Positions 37,026-45,625 of a DNA stretch of 64,000 bases are shown here, piece after piece. The notes below the pieces were generated by a model. The model saw nothing but the letters and a program-made list of their open reading frames with translations, did no database searches and was not told the origin of the DNA. The translations under genes and the position numbers were made by a program. Source of the stretch: Cytobacillus sp. IB215665 (GTDB lineage: Bacteria; Bacillota; Bacilli; Bacillales; SM2101); NCBI RefSeq assembly GCF_033963835.1, contig NZ_JAXBME010000003.1, positions 248,001 through 312,000 of the forward strand, read 5' to 3'. Position 1 is the first letter of the stretch. Each line of letters begins with the position of its first letter.

Positions 37026-38525
37026 TCAATCTGAAAATATATTTGAAAGGATAGAAATCTTATCATGTGTATACTTTTCGTAACCGTCATTAAACGTTTT
37101 AGGGTCTTTAGGATTTGCAAACCTTGTTATTTTTCCTGTTTGTGGATGCACAAATTTACTCGATGCCCCGCACCCTAATCCAATAATTGTTTGCTGTTCT
37201 TCCATAATCATAATATTATAGATGCTTTCTTGACCAGGAAGAGCATATCCAACGTTTTCTAAATTTCCTAGGATATTTTTTTGTCGATACAAATAATAAG
37301 GTCTATATCCTTTTTCATTGTTCCATACAGAAGCCATATCCATCATTTCGGCTATTTCTTGTCTATCAGCTACTGGATATTTTGCTTTGTTTTTTGTCAT
37401 TTCTGAAGCACGTTTAAATGATAAAGTATGCACCGTTAAAGATTCTGGCATTAATTTTTCTGTTTCGGATAATGTATGGTGAAATTGTTCTTTACCTTCT
37501 CCAGGTAATCCAATGATAAGGTCCATATTAATGTTATTCATCCCCATTTGTCTAGCAAGATGAAATTTATCAATCGTTTCTTGAACCGTATGATGCCGTC
37601 CGATCGCTTTTAATGTTTCCTGAATATACGATTGTGGATTGATGCTTATACGATCAATTTTCCATTTGTTCAACACAGTGAGCTTCTCAGGTGTGATTGT
37701 ATCAGGCCGACCAGCCTCTACTGTAATTTCTCGTACATTTTCAACATTCGGAAAGGACTCATACATTTCCTCGTAAAGCATATCCATTTCTTCTGCAGAA
37801 ATACTTGTAGGTGTTCCACCACCGTAATATATAGTCGTAATGTTAATACCATTCTCTTTTAACCAAGTTCCTACTTTAAGCATTTCATAATGTAGTCCCC
37901 CCAGAAAGGAATTTACTGAGCCCTGCCTACCATTTATCGCATAAGCAGGAAAGGTACAATATGCGCATTTCGTTGGACAAAATGGAATTCCGATATAAAT
38001 GCTTACTTCGTTCTTTAATTGATATAGATCTGGCACAACTGAAAGCTGCTGATCCACAATTTGCTGCATCAGTTGTATTTTTTCATCTGAAATCATATAG
38101 TTGTCACGAAGCTCGTTATGGGCTTGTTTTTTAGCTATACCTAACTGACGTTTTTTATGAAGTAATTTCGTTGGGCGAATCCCAGTTAATAATCCCCATG
38201 GTTGTCTCACTTTTGTATGCTGCTGTAACAATGATAAATACACATATAAAACGATATTTTTTATTTGGGTAAACCGTTCCTTTTCACTTTCAAAAGAAAC
38301 AAGCGACTTTTCCATCTTTGCTTCAAATGTATGATTTGTAGCAAGTACATGTAATTTAGCAGTAGCTGAAGCGTTTTTACTCTCGTCTAGATCAACCGTA
38401 ACAATTAATGTTGGATCATCAGTATTATTAAACGAGAGTTCGCTTTGTTCAAAAAATAAATCTGTAATTAGTTCCATTGGACGTTTATATCGCGGATCAT
38501 CCAAACCATTTATTAATATTTTCAT
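37026..38525 (-). CDS. hemZ: Oxygen-independent coproporphyrinogen III oxidase-like radical SAM protein HemZ
   Basis: A 499-residue radical SAM enzyme (B. subtilis HemZ about 501). The cluster motif CPTKCAYC lies at about residue 173-180, followed by YYGGGTPTS, EAGRPDTI and NMDLIIGLPGEG, as in HemN/HemZ. A 165-residue N-terminal extension is typical of HemZ. It is linked to oxygen-independent porphyrin synthesis. ATG 38525 follows AAGGTG by six bases; in-frame ATG and GTG codons just upstream are less well placed. Confidence 0.92.
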   Translation of the reverse strand: MKILINGLDDPRYKRPMELITDLFFEQSELSFNNTDDPTLIVTVDLDESKNASATAKLHVLATNHTFEAKMEKSLVSFESEKERFTQIKNIVLYVYLSLLQQHTKVRQPWGLLTGIRPTKLLHKKRQLGIAKKQAHNELRDNYMISDEKIQLMQQIVDQQLSVVPDLYQLKNEVSIYIGIPFCPTKCAYCTFPAYAINGRQGSVNSFLGGLHYEMLKVGTWLKENGINITTIYYGGGTPTSISAEEMDMLYEEMYESFPNVENVREITVEAGRPDTITPEKLTVLNKWKIDRISINPQSYIQETLKAIGRHHTVQETIDKFHLARQMGMNNINMDLIIGLPGEGKEQFHHTLSETEKLMPESLTVHTLSFKRASEMTKNKAKYPVADRQEIAEMMDMASVWNNEKGYRPYYLYRQKNILGNLENVGYALPGQESIYNIMIMEEQQTIIGLGCGASSKFVHPQTGKITRFANPKDPKTFNDGYEKYTHDKISILSNIFSD

Positions 38526-38916
38526 ATACATCACCTTCTTATTGTCCGATCCAAACTTATCTAAGTGTACAGAACATATGTAAATTGGTCAATCATGGGG
38601 TGGGCGAATAGATTTTCACCTCAAAAAAGATTATCTCTACTAAATATTTCTTTCCTGCTTGGAAGTAAGGATATCATTTTAAAATAAGTTATCATGGTTA
38701 AACCATTTATCAATATCTACGCTGCCTTGAACAGATAATATACGGTATAAATAATGATAAGGTAATCTACTTGATACAATGATAGAAATACAAAAAATAG
38801 CTGTTGCAGGTGGCACCCTTCCCATATAGATGTCGGATCAAACCCTACCTTAGAATTAGAAAGTAATTGCCGATGTATAAATGTCACTACTTTTCAAAAA
38901 GATAAGTAAACACAAG
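38526..38916. other. Intergenic stretch upstream of hemZ
   Basis: AT-rich, 390 bases. No gene recognised and no convincing promoter or operator. Confidence 0.4.
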
Positions 38917-38950
38917 AACTGCCCTACTTTAATCAAATAGTAGGGCAGTT
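38917..38950 (-). terminator. Probable terminator of the 39-44 kb operon
   Basis: AACTGCCCTACT-ttaatcaaat-AGTAGGGCAGTT, a perfect 12-bp stem. T tracts are poor on both strands. It lies about 220 bases beyond the broken azoreductase on the minus strand. Confidence 0.5.
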
Positions 38951-39168
38951 TCCATGTCACCATGACCAATGTAATACATAATATGTTTTCCTTATTTGTT
39001 GGTGCATCAGATAAGAATAATAGTTATTCAACACACTTTCTATTATGTTTCACAAAAAAATATTCTTTCATGTCATTTGAGAGAGCTTGTGCTGAAATGA
39101 TATTGAAGATAAGTTTCCTAAGCGTTAGTTACCTTCTATACGCCAAGAAGAGCGATAGTTATACTTAA

Positions 39169-39795
39169 TTAAAATAATCTTGCAACCTCTTTTGCATTGT
39201 TAGCTGCTTCAAGGTATATCTCTTCAGCTGTTGAATGATCTAAATTTACACCCTCACACAAAACAACTTTAAAGTTTTTAACCCCTAAAAAATTCATGAC
39301 AGTTTCTAAATAGCTTTTTGTATGTTCGGAGCTTGCTCCTGAACCTTCTGAATAAATCCCCCCACGTGCCTCAAGTAAAACAACAGCTTTATCTCCTGCT
39401 AAGCCCACCGGCCCAATCTCTGTGTACTTAAAAGTTTTGCCTGCAATGGATATGGCATCAATATATGCCTTTACCATAGGTGGAAAACCAAAATTCCACA
39501 TAGGTGCAGAGAAAATGATTTTATCTGACTCTAAAAATAAGTAGGCTAGTCAGTTTATTTTATTTATTTTCTCAAACTCTATTTCATTAAGCTCTTGTTG
39601 TAACACGACCTTCCCTCTAGCAGATAACACATCACCATCAATAAAAGGAATCTCTTCCTTGTACAAATCTAACTCTATTATTTGATCATTTGGATTCTGC
39701 GTTTGGTATTCATCAATAAACGTTTTTGCTAAACGCAGTGTATAAGATTTTTTCTCTTGTTGTGGATTTGCTTTCACTAATAGTACTTTTTTCAT
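39169..39795 (-). pseudogene. azoR: FMN-dependent NADH-azoreductase, broken by an in-frame TGA
   Basis: An azoreductase of 208 codons is interrupted by one TGA at 39550-39552. The upstream part reads MKKVLLVKANPQQEKKS...NEIEFEKINKIN; after the stop the same frame continues LAYLFLESDKIIFSAPMWNFGFPPMVKAYID and then GPVGLAGDKAV to the normal C terminus. No bases are missing, and a CGA to TGA change (Arg) would explain it. The N-terminal flavin-binding part alone (81 residues) lacks the PMWNF catalytic loop. The ribosome binding site AGGGAGAG is intact. The family acts as FMN-dependent quinone/azo reductase in the cytosol. Recent inactivation or a sequencing error are both possible. Confidence 0.85.
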
Positions 39796-39826
39796 TTTAC
39801 TTCTCTCCCTATATTACTGAGTTTAC

Positions 39827-40417
39827 TTAGCTACTTATTTGCTGAAAATATTGGTAAACTTTTTCTAGTTTTTTTGTATGTTTTCCTTTCGGGTTCTCCA
39901 TATTACCGAATTCAAAAAACTTTACATCTTTAATTCCTACAAAGTTGAATACTAACTTTTCCATTGAACGCTTATGGGAATTTCTCAATATAAGTAACGG
40001 ATAAAGAATTTCCGGTCCTTTCATTGTTGAGATACAAACAACGGATTTTCCCTTCAATAGCCCTTCAGGCATGATTTTTCCAACATTTTTATAGGCAAAT
40101 TTTGTTGAGAATATTTGATCTATATAGCCTAAAAGCATTGCTGGTGGTCTTCCCCACCAAATTGGATAAATAAAAACAATTTTATCTGCCCGAATAATTT
40201 GATCTCTATACTTTTTTAAATCAGGATCCTTATGCATGTCCCTTCTTCTTTTGTCCTTATTAAATACAAGCGCAGGATTAAATCCTTCCTCATATAAATC
40301 GAGTAGTTTTATTTCATTAATATTGGAATTCTCTCTCATTCCCTTTAAAGTTTTTTGCAAAAATGAATAACATAAACTGGAACGATTCGGATGTGTATAG
40401 ATAATGAGTGTATTCAT
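39827..40417 (-). CDS. Flavodoxin-like NAD(P)H quinone oxidoreductase
   Basis: A 196-residue flavodoxin_2-fold enzyme. MNTLIIYTHPNRSSLCYSFL is the FMN phosphate loop, and KIVFIYPIWWGRPPAMLLGYID is the standard NQO1/KefF/MdaB second motif. It reduces quinones by two electrons. The start lies 5 bases after the stop of the MFS gene, so it is part of the operon. Confidence 0.88.
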   Translation of the reverse strand: MNTLIIYTHPNRSSLCYSFLQKTLKGMRENSNINEIKLLDLYEEGFNPALVFNKDKRRRDMHKDPDLKKYRDQIIRADKIVFIYPIWWGRPPAMLLGYIDQIFSTKFAYKNVGKIMPEGLLKGKSVVCISTMKGPEILYPLLILRNSHKRSMEKLVFNFVGIKDVKFFEFGNMENPKGKHTKKLEKVYQYFQQISS

Positions 40418-40421
40418 ATTT

Positions 40422-41771
40422 TCACCTCATATTTTTTGTATTTAAATTTGTACTATTTTTCAGAACTAATCCAAGTGAAAGGATAAGACCTATGATTGAA
40501 AAACAAAGTAATAATAAAAAAAAGAATGTATTGCCTATTAAAATAGCAACTACCACGGATGCCATTATTCCACCCAAATATCTAAAAGTAGAGTAAATGC
40601 CAGAAGCAATTCCCACTTTCTCTCTTGGTACAGATTTCAAACTATTGATCTGCATAGAGGAAATTCCAATCCCTGAAGAAAAACCACCAAAAATTAATGC
40701 AATTACAACAAACAAATACGAAGATTCATTACTAAACGTGAAATAAAGTAGTGCTGTGATACAACATAAGAAAAACGATATAAAAATGACTTTATCCTTA
40801 CCAATCTTATTGGCCAATGTCCCCCCTATCCATGAAGATAATGACATAGAAATGGCAAAATAGAATAACATCATACCAATTGTGCTGATACTAAACTGAT
40901 TCAGTGAAATAGGAATAAATAGAACCGTACTGTACATGAAAAAGTTATTAATCATAATAAATAAGTTTGCAGTAGTAAAATGGATATTTTTAAACATACT
41001 AAATTCAATTAAAGGAGCTTTGCTTACTAGCTCTTGATAACTAAATAAGGCAACTAAGATAAATAAAACAAGAGTCGTCCAACCAGTTATTAATTCATTT
41101 TTGGTTGCAAATAATGTCATGAATGTCAATATTGCACCAAGGTATAAAGTACCTGCTATATCCAAGGTTTTGTTATTAGGTTGGGAATCGTTCACATTAG
41201 GTACAATAAACCAAGTGGCAATCACACCAATGACCAGAAAAGGAATATTAACCCAAAATATAGCTTCCCAACTGAATGAACGGATTAAAAATGAACCCAG
41301 TAGGGGGCCTATCGCTGCACCTAAACCCATCGTAAGGCCAAAAATACTAAAAGCATGACTCAATTTTTTTGTTGGAATCGCGAAGCGAATAATCGCGGTA
41401 GCATTTGGGGTTAATAATGCACCGCCTAGTGCTTGTAAAGAACGGAATAGAATAAGAGAAAACAAATTAAAAGAAAAAGCACAAGCCATCGATGAGATAA
41501 GAAACACAATAAACCCGATCTGCATTACTTGTTTATTCCCATATAAATCCCCTAATTTACCCGCAATGGGCTGCACGACTGCCATAACAATTAAATAAAT
41601 AGTAACCACCCATGATATATCAGTAATTGAAACATTTAAATAGGATGCAATACTAGGAAGCCCAACAGCGATCATTGTTGAATTAACAGGGACTAAAAAC
41701 GTCCCTATTAATATAGACAACAAAATTAGATTTGTTTTATTCAAGAATGGTAACTTCACCTTTAGCACCAT
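40422..41771 (-). CDS. MFS drug efflux transporter (DHA2, EmrB/QacA-like)
   Basis: A protein of about 449 residues with about 14 hydrophobic helices. Motifs are VNSTMIAVGLPSIASYL in helix 1, GKLGDLYGNKQV (motif A) and GLGAAIGPLLGSFL (motif C), typical of drug:H+ antiporters of the DHA2 group. The start is uncertain: ATG 41771 overlaps the upstream gene by 35 bases, while TTG 41744 (giving MNKTNLILLS) would overlap by 8 bases and follow AAAGGTG. Either way it is translationally coupled to the PEP-utilising enzyme. Confidence 0.88.
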   Translation of the reverse strand: MVLKVKLPFLNKTNLILLSILIGTFLVPVNSTMIAVGLPSIASYLNVSITDISWVVTIYLIVMAVVQPIAGKLGDLYGNKQVMQIGFIVFLISSMACAFSFNLFSLILFRSLQALGGALLTPNATAIIRFAIPTKKLSHAFSIFGLTMGLGAAIGPLLGSFLIRSFSWEAIFWVNIPFLVIGVIATWFIVPNVNDSQPNNKTLDIAGTLYLGAILTFMTLFATKNELITGWTTLVLFILVALFSYQELVSKAPLIEFSMFKNIHFTTANLFIMINNFFMYSTVLFIPISLNQFSISTIGMMLFYFAISMSLSSWIGGTLANKIGKDKVIFISFFLCCITALLYFTFSNESSYLFVVIALIFGGFSSGIGISSMQINSLKSVPREKVGIASGIYSTFRYLGGIMASVVVAILIGNTFFFLLLLCFSIIGLILSLGLVLKNSTNLNTKNMR

Positions 41772-43377
41772 CCACTTTAACCACATCTCCGTCTTTTAGT
41801 GTAGAGGTTGCAATTTTCGTTCCAGTTACACAAGGAACTCCATATTCTCTTGCAACAGTAGCAGCATGTGATAGAATTCCACCTACATCTGTAACAATAG
41901 CACCTGCTAAGTTAAACAATACTGTCCAAGATGGTGTAGTCGTTTTACAGACAAGGATATCTCCTTTTCTCACCTTATCAAATTCACTTTGATCACTAAC
42001 AACCTTTACTGTTCCAGTGTGTACTCCTACGCTACTAGAATAACCAGTAAATGTTTTCTTCTCTTCATTTAAGTCGGCCATTCTTGTACCAAACATTCTT
42101 TCTGCGATTGGATCTGACGAACGCCCTTCCGGTGGATTACCATAGAAAGGAACAGGAGTAATTGCTTCATTGTTCTTATGTTCTTCCTTTCTTTCTTTGA
42201 TCAAGTCAAATACTGACTTAGGTTGTCTTAATAATTCAACTAATTCGTCTAAATAAAGATAAGAAATATCTTCTTTCTTATCGATCACAGAATGATTAAC
42301 TAATAAACCTCCAACATTTAATAAAAATAGACGTGCTTTTGCCGGTAACATCGCATCAATATAAAAATGATGGTCTTCATTAATTCCCCACATTCTAAGT
42401 GCCATACCATAAAGTGAAATAAATGTTTCTTTTAACTCCCCATCAGGCATTCTAGCTAATACTTCATTCACTTTCTGCTCTCTCTTATTGATCCCTTCTT
42501 GCAGCTCAGCTTCGAAATCAAAGTCTTTTTCAATATAGTTTTTAACCAATGTTAAAGCATGATTCGGATTTTCCACCCATGTTTCTTCATTAAATTCATG
42601 ATTGCTCGCACGGTAACCATATGTTTCCAATAAAGTGTTGACAGTAGTTAAAAACTGACGGCCTTCATCCACATTATTAAGTGAATCACTTAAATGAATC
42701 ACATATGAATTATTAAATATTTCAGATAAAATTGCTGAATCTTTAACAATTAAAGAGAGCCTCCACAGTTCTCGGTCTGTTTCAATTGATTTATTCATGG
42801 TTCCTAATAACAAATCATATACTCCTGTTGTGTCTTTGGTATTTAACAACTTCCCGTATATCTCCTCAAGAGCTAGCCCCATTGACATTTTTGGCATCAC
42901 TACTTCAAAGTGTATGGACCAAATTTTCAAATACATCTGAAAAAGTTCTAACACTCTTTCTTCTGCTTCTTCTAAGGTTAACTTTTGTTTTTTTGCTTCA
43001 TCCAGTATGCTGTAGTATGGAAGTAGAGTATTTTCTACATATTCAAAAAGAATTTCTGATGCTCTTGGAAAAACTGTTGTCATCACTTCTTTATGTTCCG
43101 CTACTCTCGTCTCAGGGTTATCATGTACTTTAACTGTTTGGTAATGGTAGCCTTTCGAAATTTTAAATTGAAATTGTTTTAATGGGAGTTTCAATTTTTC
43201 AAAAGCTTCCAAGGTCCCACTAGAAACTGAAGGGCCCATGAATGAAGCAAATAAGGGAGTAAGTGGCTTCGAGAAATGCGTATCATTGTATTCCCAAAAC
43301 CATTGCTTCTCTTCCTCCGATATTATTAAATTTTGTTTAAAATCCTTTAAATCTACATGATATACATTGGATGTCAT
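41737..43377 (-). CDS. PEP-utilising enzyme: central and swivelling phosphohistidine domains
   Basis: A 546-residue protein. Residues 1-440 form a helical domain without an obvious catalytic motif, comparable in place and length to the substrate-binding domain of rifampicin phosphotransferases. Residues 460-546 are a PEP-utiliser mobile domain with GDILVCKTTTPSWTVLF and the phosphohistidine loop GGILSHAATVAREYG. It lacks an ATP-grasp domain, which is encoded by the gene directly upstream; the two genes share bases as TAATG. Together they give about 847 residues, close to single-chain rifampicin phosphotransferase (about 865). Antibiotic phosphorylation is an inference from domains and neighbours. 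Confidence 0.82.
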   Translation of the reverse strand: MTSNVYHVDLKDFKQNLIISEEEKQWFWEYNDTHFSKPLTPLFASFMGPSVSSGTLEAFEKLKLPLKQFQFKISKGYHYQTVKVHDNPETRVAEHKEVMTTVFPRASEILFEYVENTLLPYYSILDEAKKQKLTLEEAEERVLELFQMYLKIWSIHFEVVMPKMSMGLALEEIYGKLLNTKDTTGVYDLLLGTMNKSIETDRELWRLSLIVKDSAILSEIFNNSYVIHLSDSLNNVDEGRQFLTTVNTLLETYGYRASNHEFNEETWVENPNHALTLVKNYIEKDFDFEAELQEGINKREQKVNEVLARMPDGELKETFISLYGMALRMWGINEDHHFYIDAMLPAKARLFLLNVGGLLVNHSVIDKKEDISYLYLDELVELLRQPKSVFDLIKERKEEHKNNEAITPVPFYGNPPEGRSSDPIAERMFGTRMADLNEEKKTFTGYSSSVGVHTGTVKVVSDQSEFDKVRKGDILVCKTTTPSWTVLFNLAGAIVTDVGGILSHAATVAREYGVPCVTGTKIATSTLKDGDVVKVDGAKGEVTILE

Positions 43378-44282
43378 TATACATTTTCTCCTTTAAAAGT
43401 CGTAATAGGTCTTGCTTGCAAAATATAAATGATGTTATTTTTTATAGCAAATTCTATATCTACCGGATTTTCAAAGAAATTTTCTATTTTCATTGTTATA
43501 TCAACTAGTTCTAGAATTTCTTCGTCACCCAAGCAAAATATTTCTTGTTGATCCGCAGAAACCACTACGGTTTCATTCCCATCTTCCATAGCAATTATTT
43601 GTATCTCTTTATCACCTAATTCTTTTACAATGTGCTTGTTTTCTTTGTTGATTACATACATATCTGGAGTTACACTACCATCCACAATCGCTTCTCCTAA
43701 TCCATAACTTGCATTTACTAGTATTTCGTTTTGGTTATTCGTTACTGGATTAGAGCTGAAAATTACTCCCGATACATCTGCGTGAATCATCTGTTGAACG
43801 AAAACACCCATCTGAACATCGGAGAGAGATATATTATTGGTTTTAGCATAGTCTAGTATGTGTGCTGAAAAATACGAAGCCCAACATCGTTTAATACTAT
43901 CCAATAATTGATCTAAGTTTTTCACACTCAAAATTGTTTCATATTGCCCTGCAAAAGATGCGTTATTTAGGTCTTCCATTGCTGAAGAGGAACGAACGGC
44001 TATCGTTACATCAGGGCTGGTTTTTATATCCTTGAAAGATTTTGATATTGATAATTCCAGTTCCCTTGGATATTCAGCAGTCAAAATTTCCTCTTGAATG
44101 TGTCGGTTATTCTTGGAGCTGATATTGTTATGTGTAAGAAATTTTTTAAAAGAATCTGAAGTTAATATAAACCCATCTGGTATTGAAGGTATTGTTGATT
44201 TTATTTTAGATAGGTTCATCGCTTTTGAACCTACCAACACTTTCTCTAGTTTTATACAATCTGTTAAACTTACAACATTCAT
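43377..44282 (-). CDS. PEP synthase/PPDK-type ATP-binding (ATP-grasp) subunit
   Basis: A 301-residue stand-alone ATP-grasp domain of the PEP synthase family: LVGSKAMNLSKIK near the start, AVRSSSAMEDLNNASFAGQYET, GVFVQQMIHADVSGVIFSSNP, GLGEAIVDGSVTPD and the final VDIEFAIKNNIIYILQARPIT. ATP binding and histidine phosphorylation are the expected roles, with the phosphate passed to the swivelling domain of the next gene. ATG 44282 follows AAGGAG; a GTG at 44312 is less likely. Expressed leftwards, divergent from a TetR gene. Confidence 0.85.
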   Translation of the reverse strand: MNVVSLTDCIKLEKVLVGSKAMNLSKIKSTIPSIPDGFILTSDSFKKFLTHNNISSKNNRHIQEEILTAEYPRELELSISKSFKDIKTSPDVTIAVRSSSAMEDLNNASFAGQYETILSVKNLDQLLDSIKRCWASYFSAHILDYAKTNNISLSDVQMGVFVQQMIHADVSGVIFSSNPVTNNQNEILVNASYGLGEAIVDGSVTPDMYVINKENKHIVKELGDKEIQIIAMEDGNETVVVSADQQEIFCLGDEEILELVDITMKIENFFENPVDIEFAIKNNIIYILQARPITTFKGENV

Positions 44283-44335
44283 TACTTTTTGCTTCTCCTT
44301 CCAAGGGCACAATTTAATAAGTGTATATTACCCAA

Positions 44336-44345
44336 CAACATGTTG
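44336..44345. promoter_or_regulatory. Perfect 10-bp palindrome in the operon leader
   Basis: CAACATGTTG is perfectly palindromic and lies downstream of the minus-strand promoter. It may be half of an extended operator; the flanking sequence is only partly symmetric. Confidence 0.35.
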
Positions 44346-44352
44346 ATTATTT

Positions 44353-44378
44353 AATAACCTGTTGTTTATACTGTTATT
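44353..44378. promoter_or_regulatory. Candidate operator for the divergent TetR regulator
   Basis: AATAAC (44353) and GTTATT (44373) form a 26-bp inverted repeat overlapping the -10 element and expected start of the minus-strand operon. Such a position would block transcription. The assignment to the TetR at 44493 is an inference. Confidence 0.4.
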
Positions 44379-44403
44379 ATATTTGAAATTTACGATGAGA
44401 CAA
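44376..44403 (-). promoter_or_regulatory. Promoter of the PEP-enzyme/efflux operon
   Basis: On the minus strand, TTGTCT (44403-44398) and TATAAT (44381-44376) are separated by 16 bases, a good vegetative promoter. It gives a leader of about 85 bases containing the CAACATGTTG palindrome. Confidence 0.6.
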
Positions 44404-44492
44404 TAATCAATGTTTCTTCATTTGTTTTATACACGACATCGTAAAATGAATTGTTGTTTAAAATAATAATAAAATGATTGGATTGGTACATT

Positions 44493-45101
44493 ATGGCAAA
44501 TAAAGAAGATTTACGAATCACTCGTACGAGAAAACTAATTGGAGAAGCCTTCTTAAAATTACTCCAACAAAAAGGTTTTGACAGCATTACAATCCAAAAC
44601 ATTGCAGATGAAGCGATGATTAACCGCGCGACATTTTATTTACATTATCAAGACAAGTATGATTTATTAGAGCAGATGATGGATGTAGTATTAAAAGAAC
44701 TCATAACATCTTATGGTGATTCTAATAATCATATCGAAGAGCAACAGTTTAAAATAAAAAATCATCAAATGACCATTCAGAGAGTTTATGAAAGTGTTGA
44801 AAAACATCGCTTCTTTTACCAAGTAATGTTCGGAAAACATGGAGTTTATGAATTTAGAAAAAACTTAGAGGAAGTCATGATTGGTAAATTCGAAGAAAAT
44901 TTTAATAATCTAGAAATGACAGATGCTGATTTTAAAATTCCAAAAGAAGTACTTCTTCATTTTTCTAGCTCAGCTTTTGTCGGAATAATAGATTGGTGGT
45001 TAAGAGAGGAAAATCATAAATCTCCAGAAGAAATGTCCGTTATGATATCTCAAATTATTTTGAGAGGACACACGAGTGCTGCGGGAGTTGAGATTAGATA
45101 G
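44493..45101 (+). CDS. TetR family regulator, divergent from the PEP-enzyme operon
   Basis: A 202-residue TetR-type protein. LRITRTRKLIGEAFLKLLQQ leads into the helix-turn-helix ITIQNIADEAMINRATFYLHY at about residues 33-53, a common opening of the TetR_C-type regulators in Firmicutes. The C-terminal domain is helical. ATG 44493 is chosen, since a TTG five codons upstream has no better ribosome binding site. Divergent placement suggests control of the 39-44 kb operon. Confidence 0.88.
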   Translation: MANKEDLRITRTRKLIGEAFLKLLQQKGFDSITIQNIADEAMINRATFYLHYQDKYDLLEQMMDVVLKELITSYGDSNNHIEEQQFKIKNHQMTIQRVYESVEKHRFFYQVMFGKHGVYEFRKNLEEVMIGKFEENFNNLEMTDADFKIPKEVLLHFSSSAFVGIIDWWLREENHKSPEEMSVMISQIILRGHTSAAGVEIR

Positions 45102-45168
45102 AAATTTTGTTCTATGAGTAGACTGTATGAACAAATAAATTTGTTTAATTCTTAGCCTTCGAATTCAT

Positions 45169-45200
45169 TAACCCCGTCCTAATTTTTTTGAGACGGGGTT
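45169..45200. other. Inverted repeat after the TetR gene
   Basis: AACCCCGTC ... GACGGGGTT with a 13-base loop. On the plus strand it is followed by AAAAAAG rather than a T tract, so it is not a classical terminator, although it may protect or end the tetR mRNA. Confidence 0.5.
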
Positions 45201-45219
45201 AAAAAAGATCTCTTGTAAT

Positions 45220-45402
45220 CTAATTGGTTGTTTCATCACAACTAATAAAAGAGTGGAATAAATGTAAATTGTAAAAAAACATGTGTGCTAAAATTGCATA
45301 TTCAAAACCTTTCTTCCAAAATAAGTATCCGAATAATAGTCCACCAATACCATTTAGTATGAAAGATCTAGTGATTAGATTAGTTGTTAACTCTCCAAAC
45401 AT
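45220..45402 (-). pseudogene. CPBP-family intramembrane protease, C-terminal fragment
   Basis: A 60-codon frame encodes LNGIGGLLFGYLFWKKGFEYAILAHMFFYN, the last conserved block of CPBP (Abi) membrane proteases, including the second histidine motif region. The upstream EExxxR and FxxxH blocks, and most of the usual 200 or more residues, are absent. It is a relic next to the accessory operon. Confidence 0.6.
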
Positions 45403-45488
45403 TGCATCAGTTTTGTACGTCTATCCTAAAAATATACAATTAATTCTTAATCGACTCAATGGACATACTAAGGACAAAACTAAAGGCC

Positions 45489-45515
45489 TGATTCCACCTC
45501 TAAACCGGAATCAGA
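45489..45515. terminator. Hairpin near the CPBP relic
   Basis: CTGATTCC-acctctaaacc-GGAATCAG. The minus strand continues GCCTTTAGTTTTG, a moderate T-rich tract; it may end the CAP gene transcript only weakly. Confidence 0.35.
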
Positions 45516-45625
45516 CCCTGTAAGCAAACTAATGAACTTGTCTAATTTATAAGTTAGCTTTTTATTTTACTAGATTATAAAACTAAACTTAGTTGAGTAT
45601 TTTTGCATAAATTATGTAAAAGTTA

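Noticed and set aside
38962-39168. 68-codon plus-strand frame as a gene
   Set aside because: No ribosome binding site and no recognisable domain; it lies antisense to the likely 3' end of the azoreductase operon.
39550-39552. TGA in the azoreductase as selenocysteine or a reassigned codon
   Set aside because: The position is not catalytic in this family, no selenocysteine insertion hairpin follows, and many other genes in the window use TGA as a normal stop.
45169-45200. Strong rho-independent terminator for the TetR gene
   Set aside because: The hairpin is good but is followed by an A run on the plus strand, so it was listed only as an inverted repeat.
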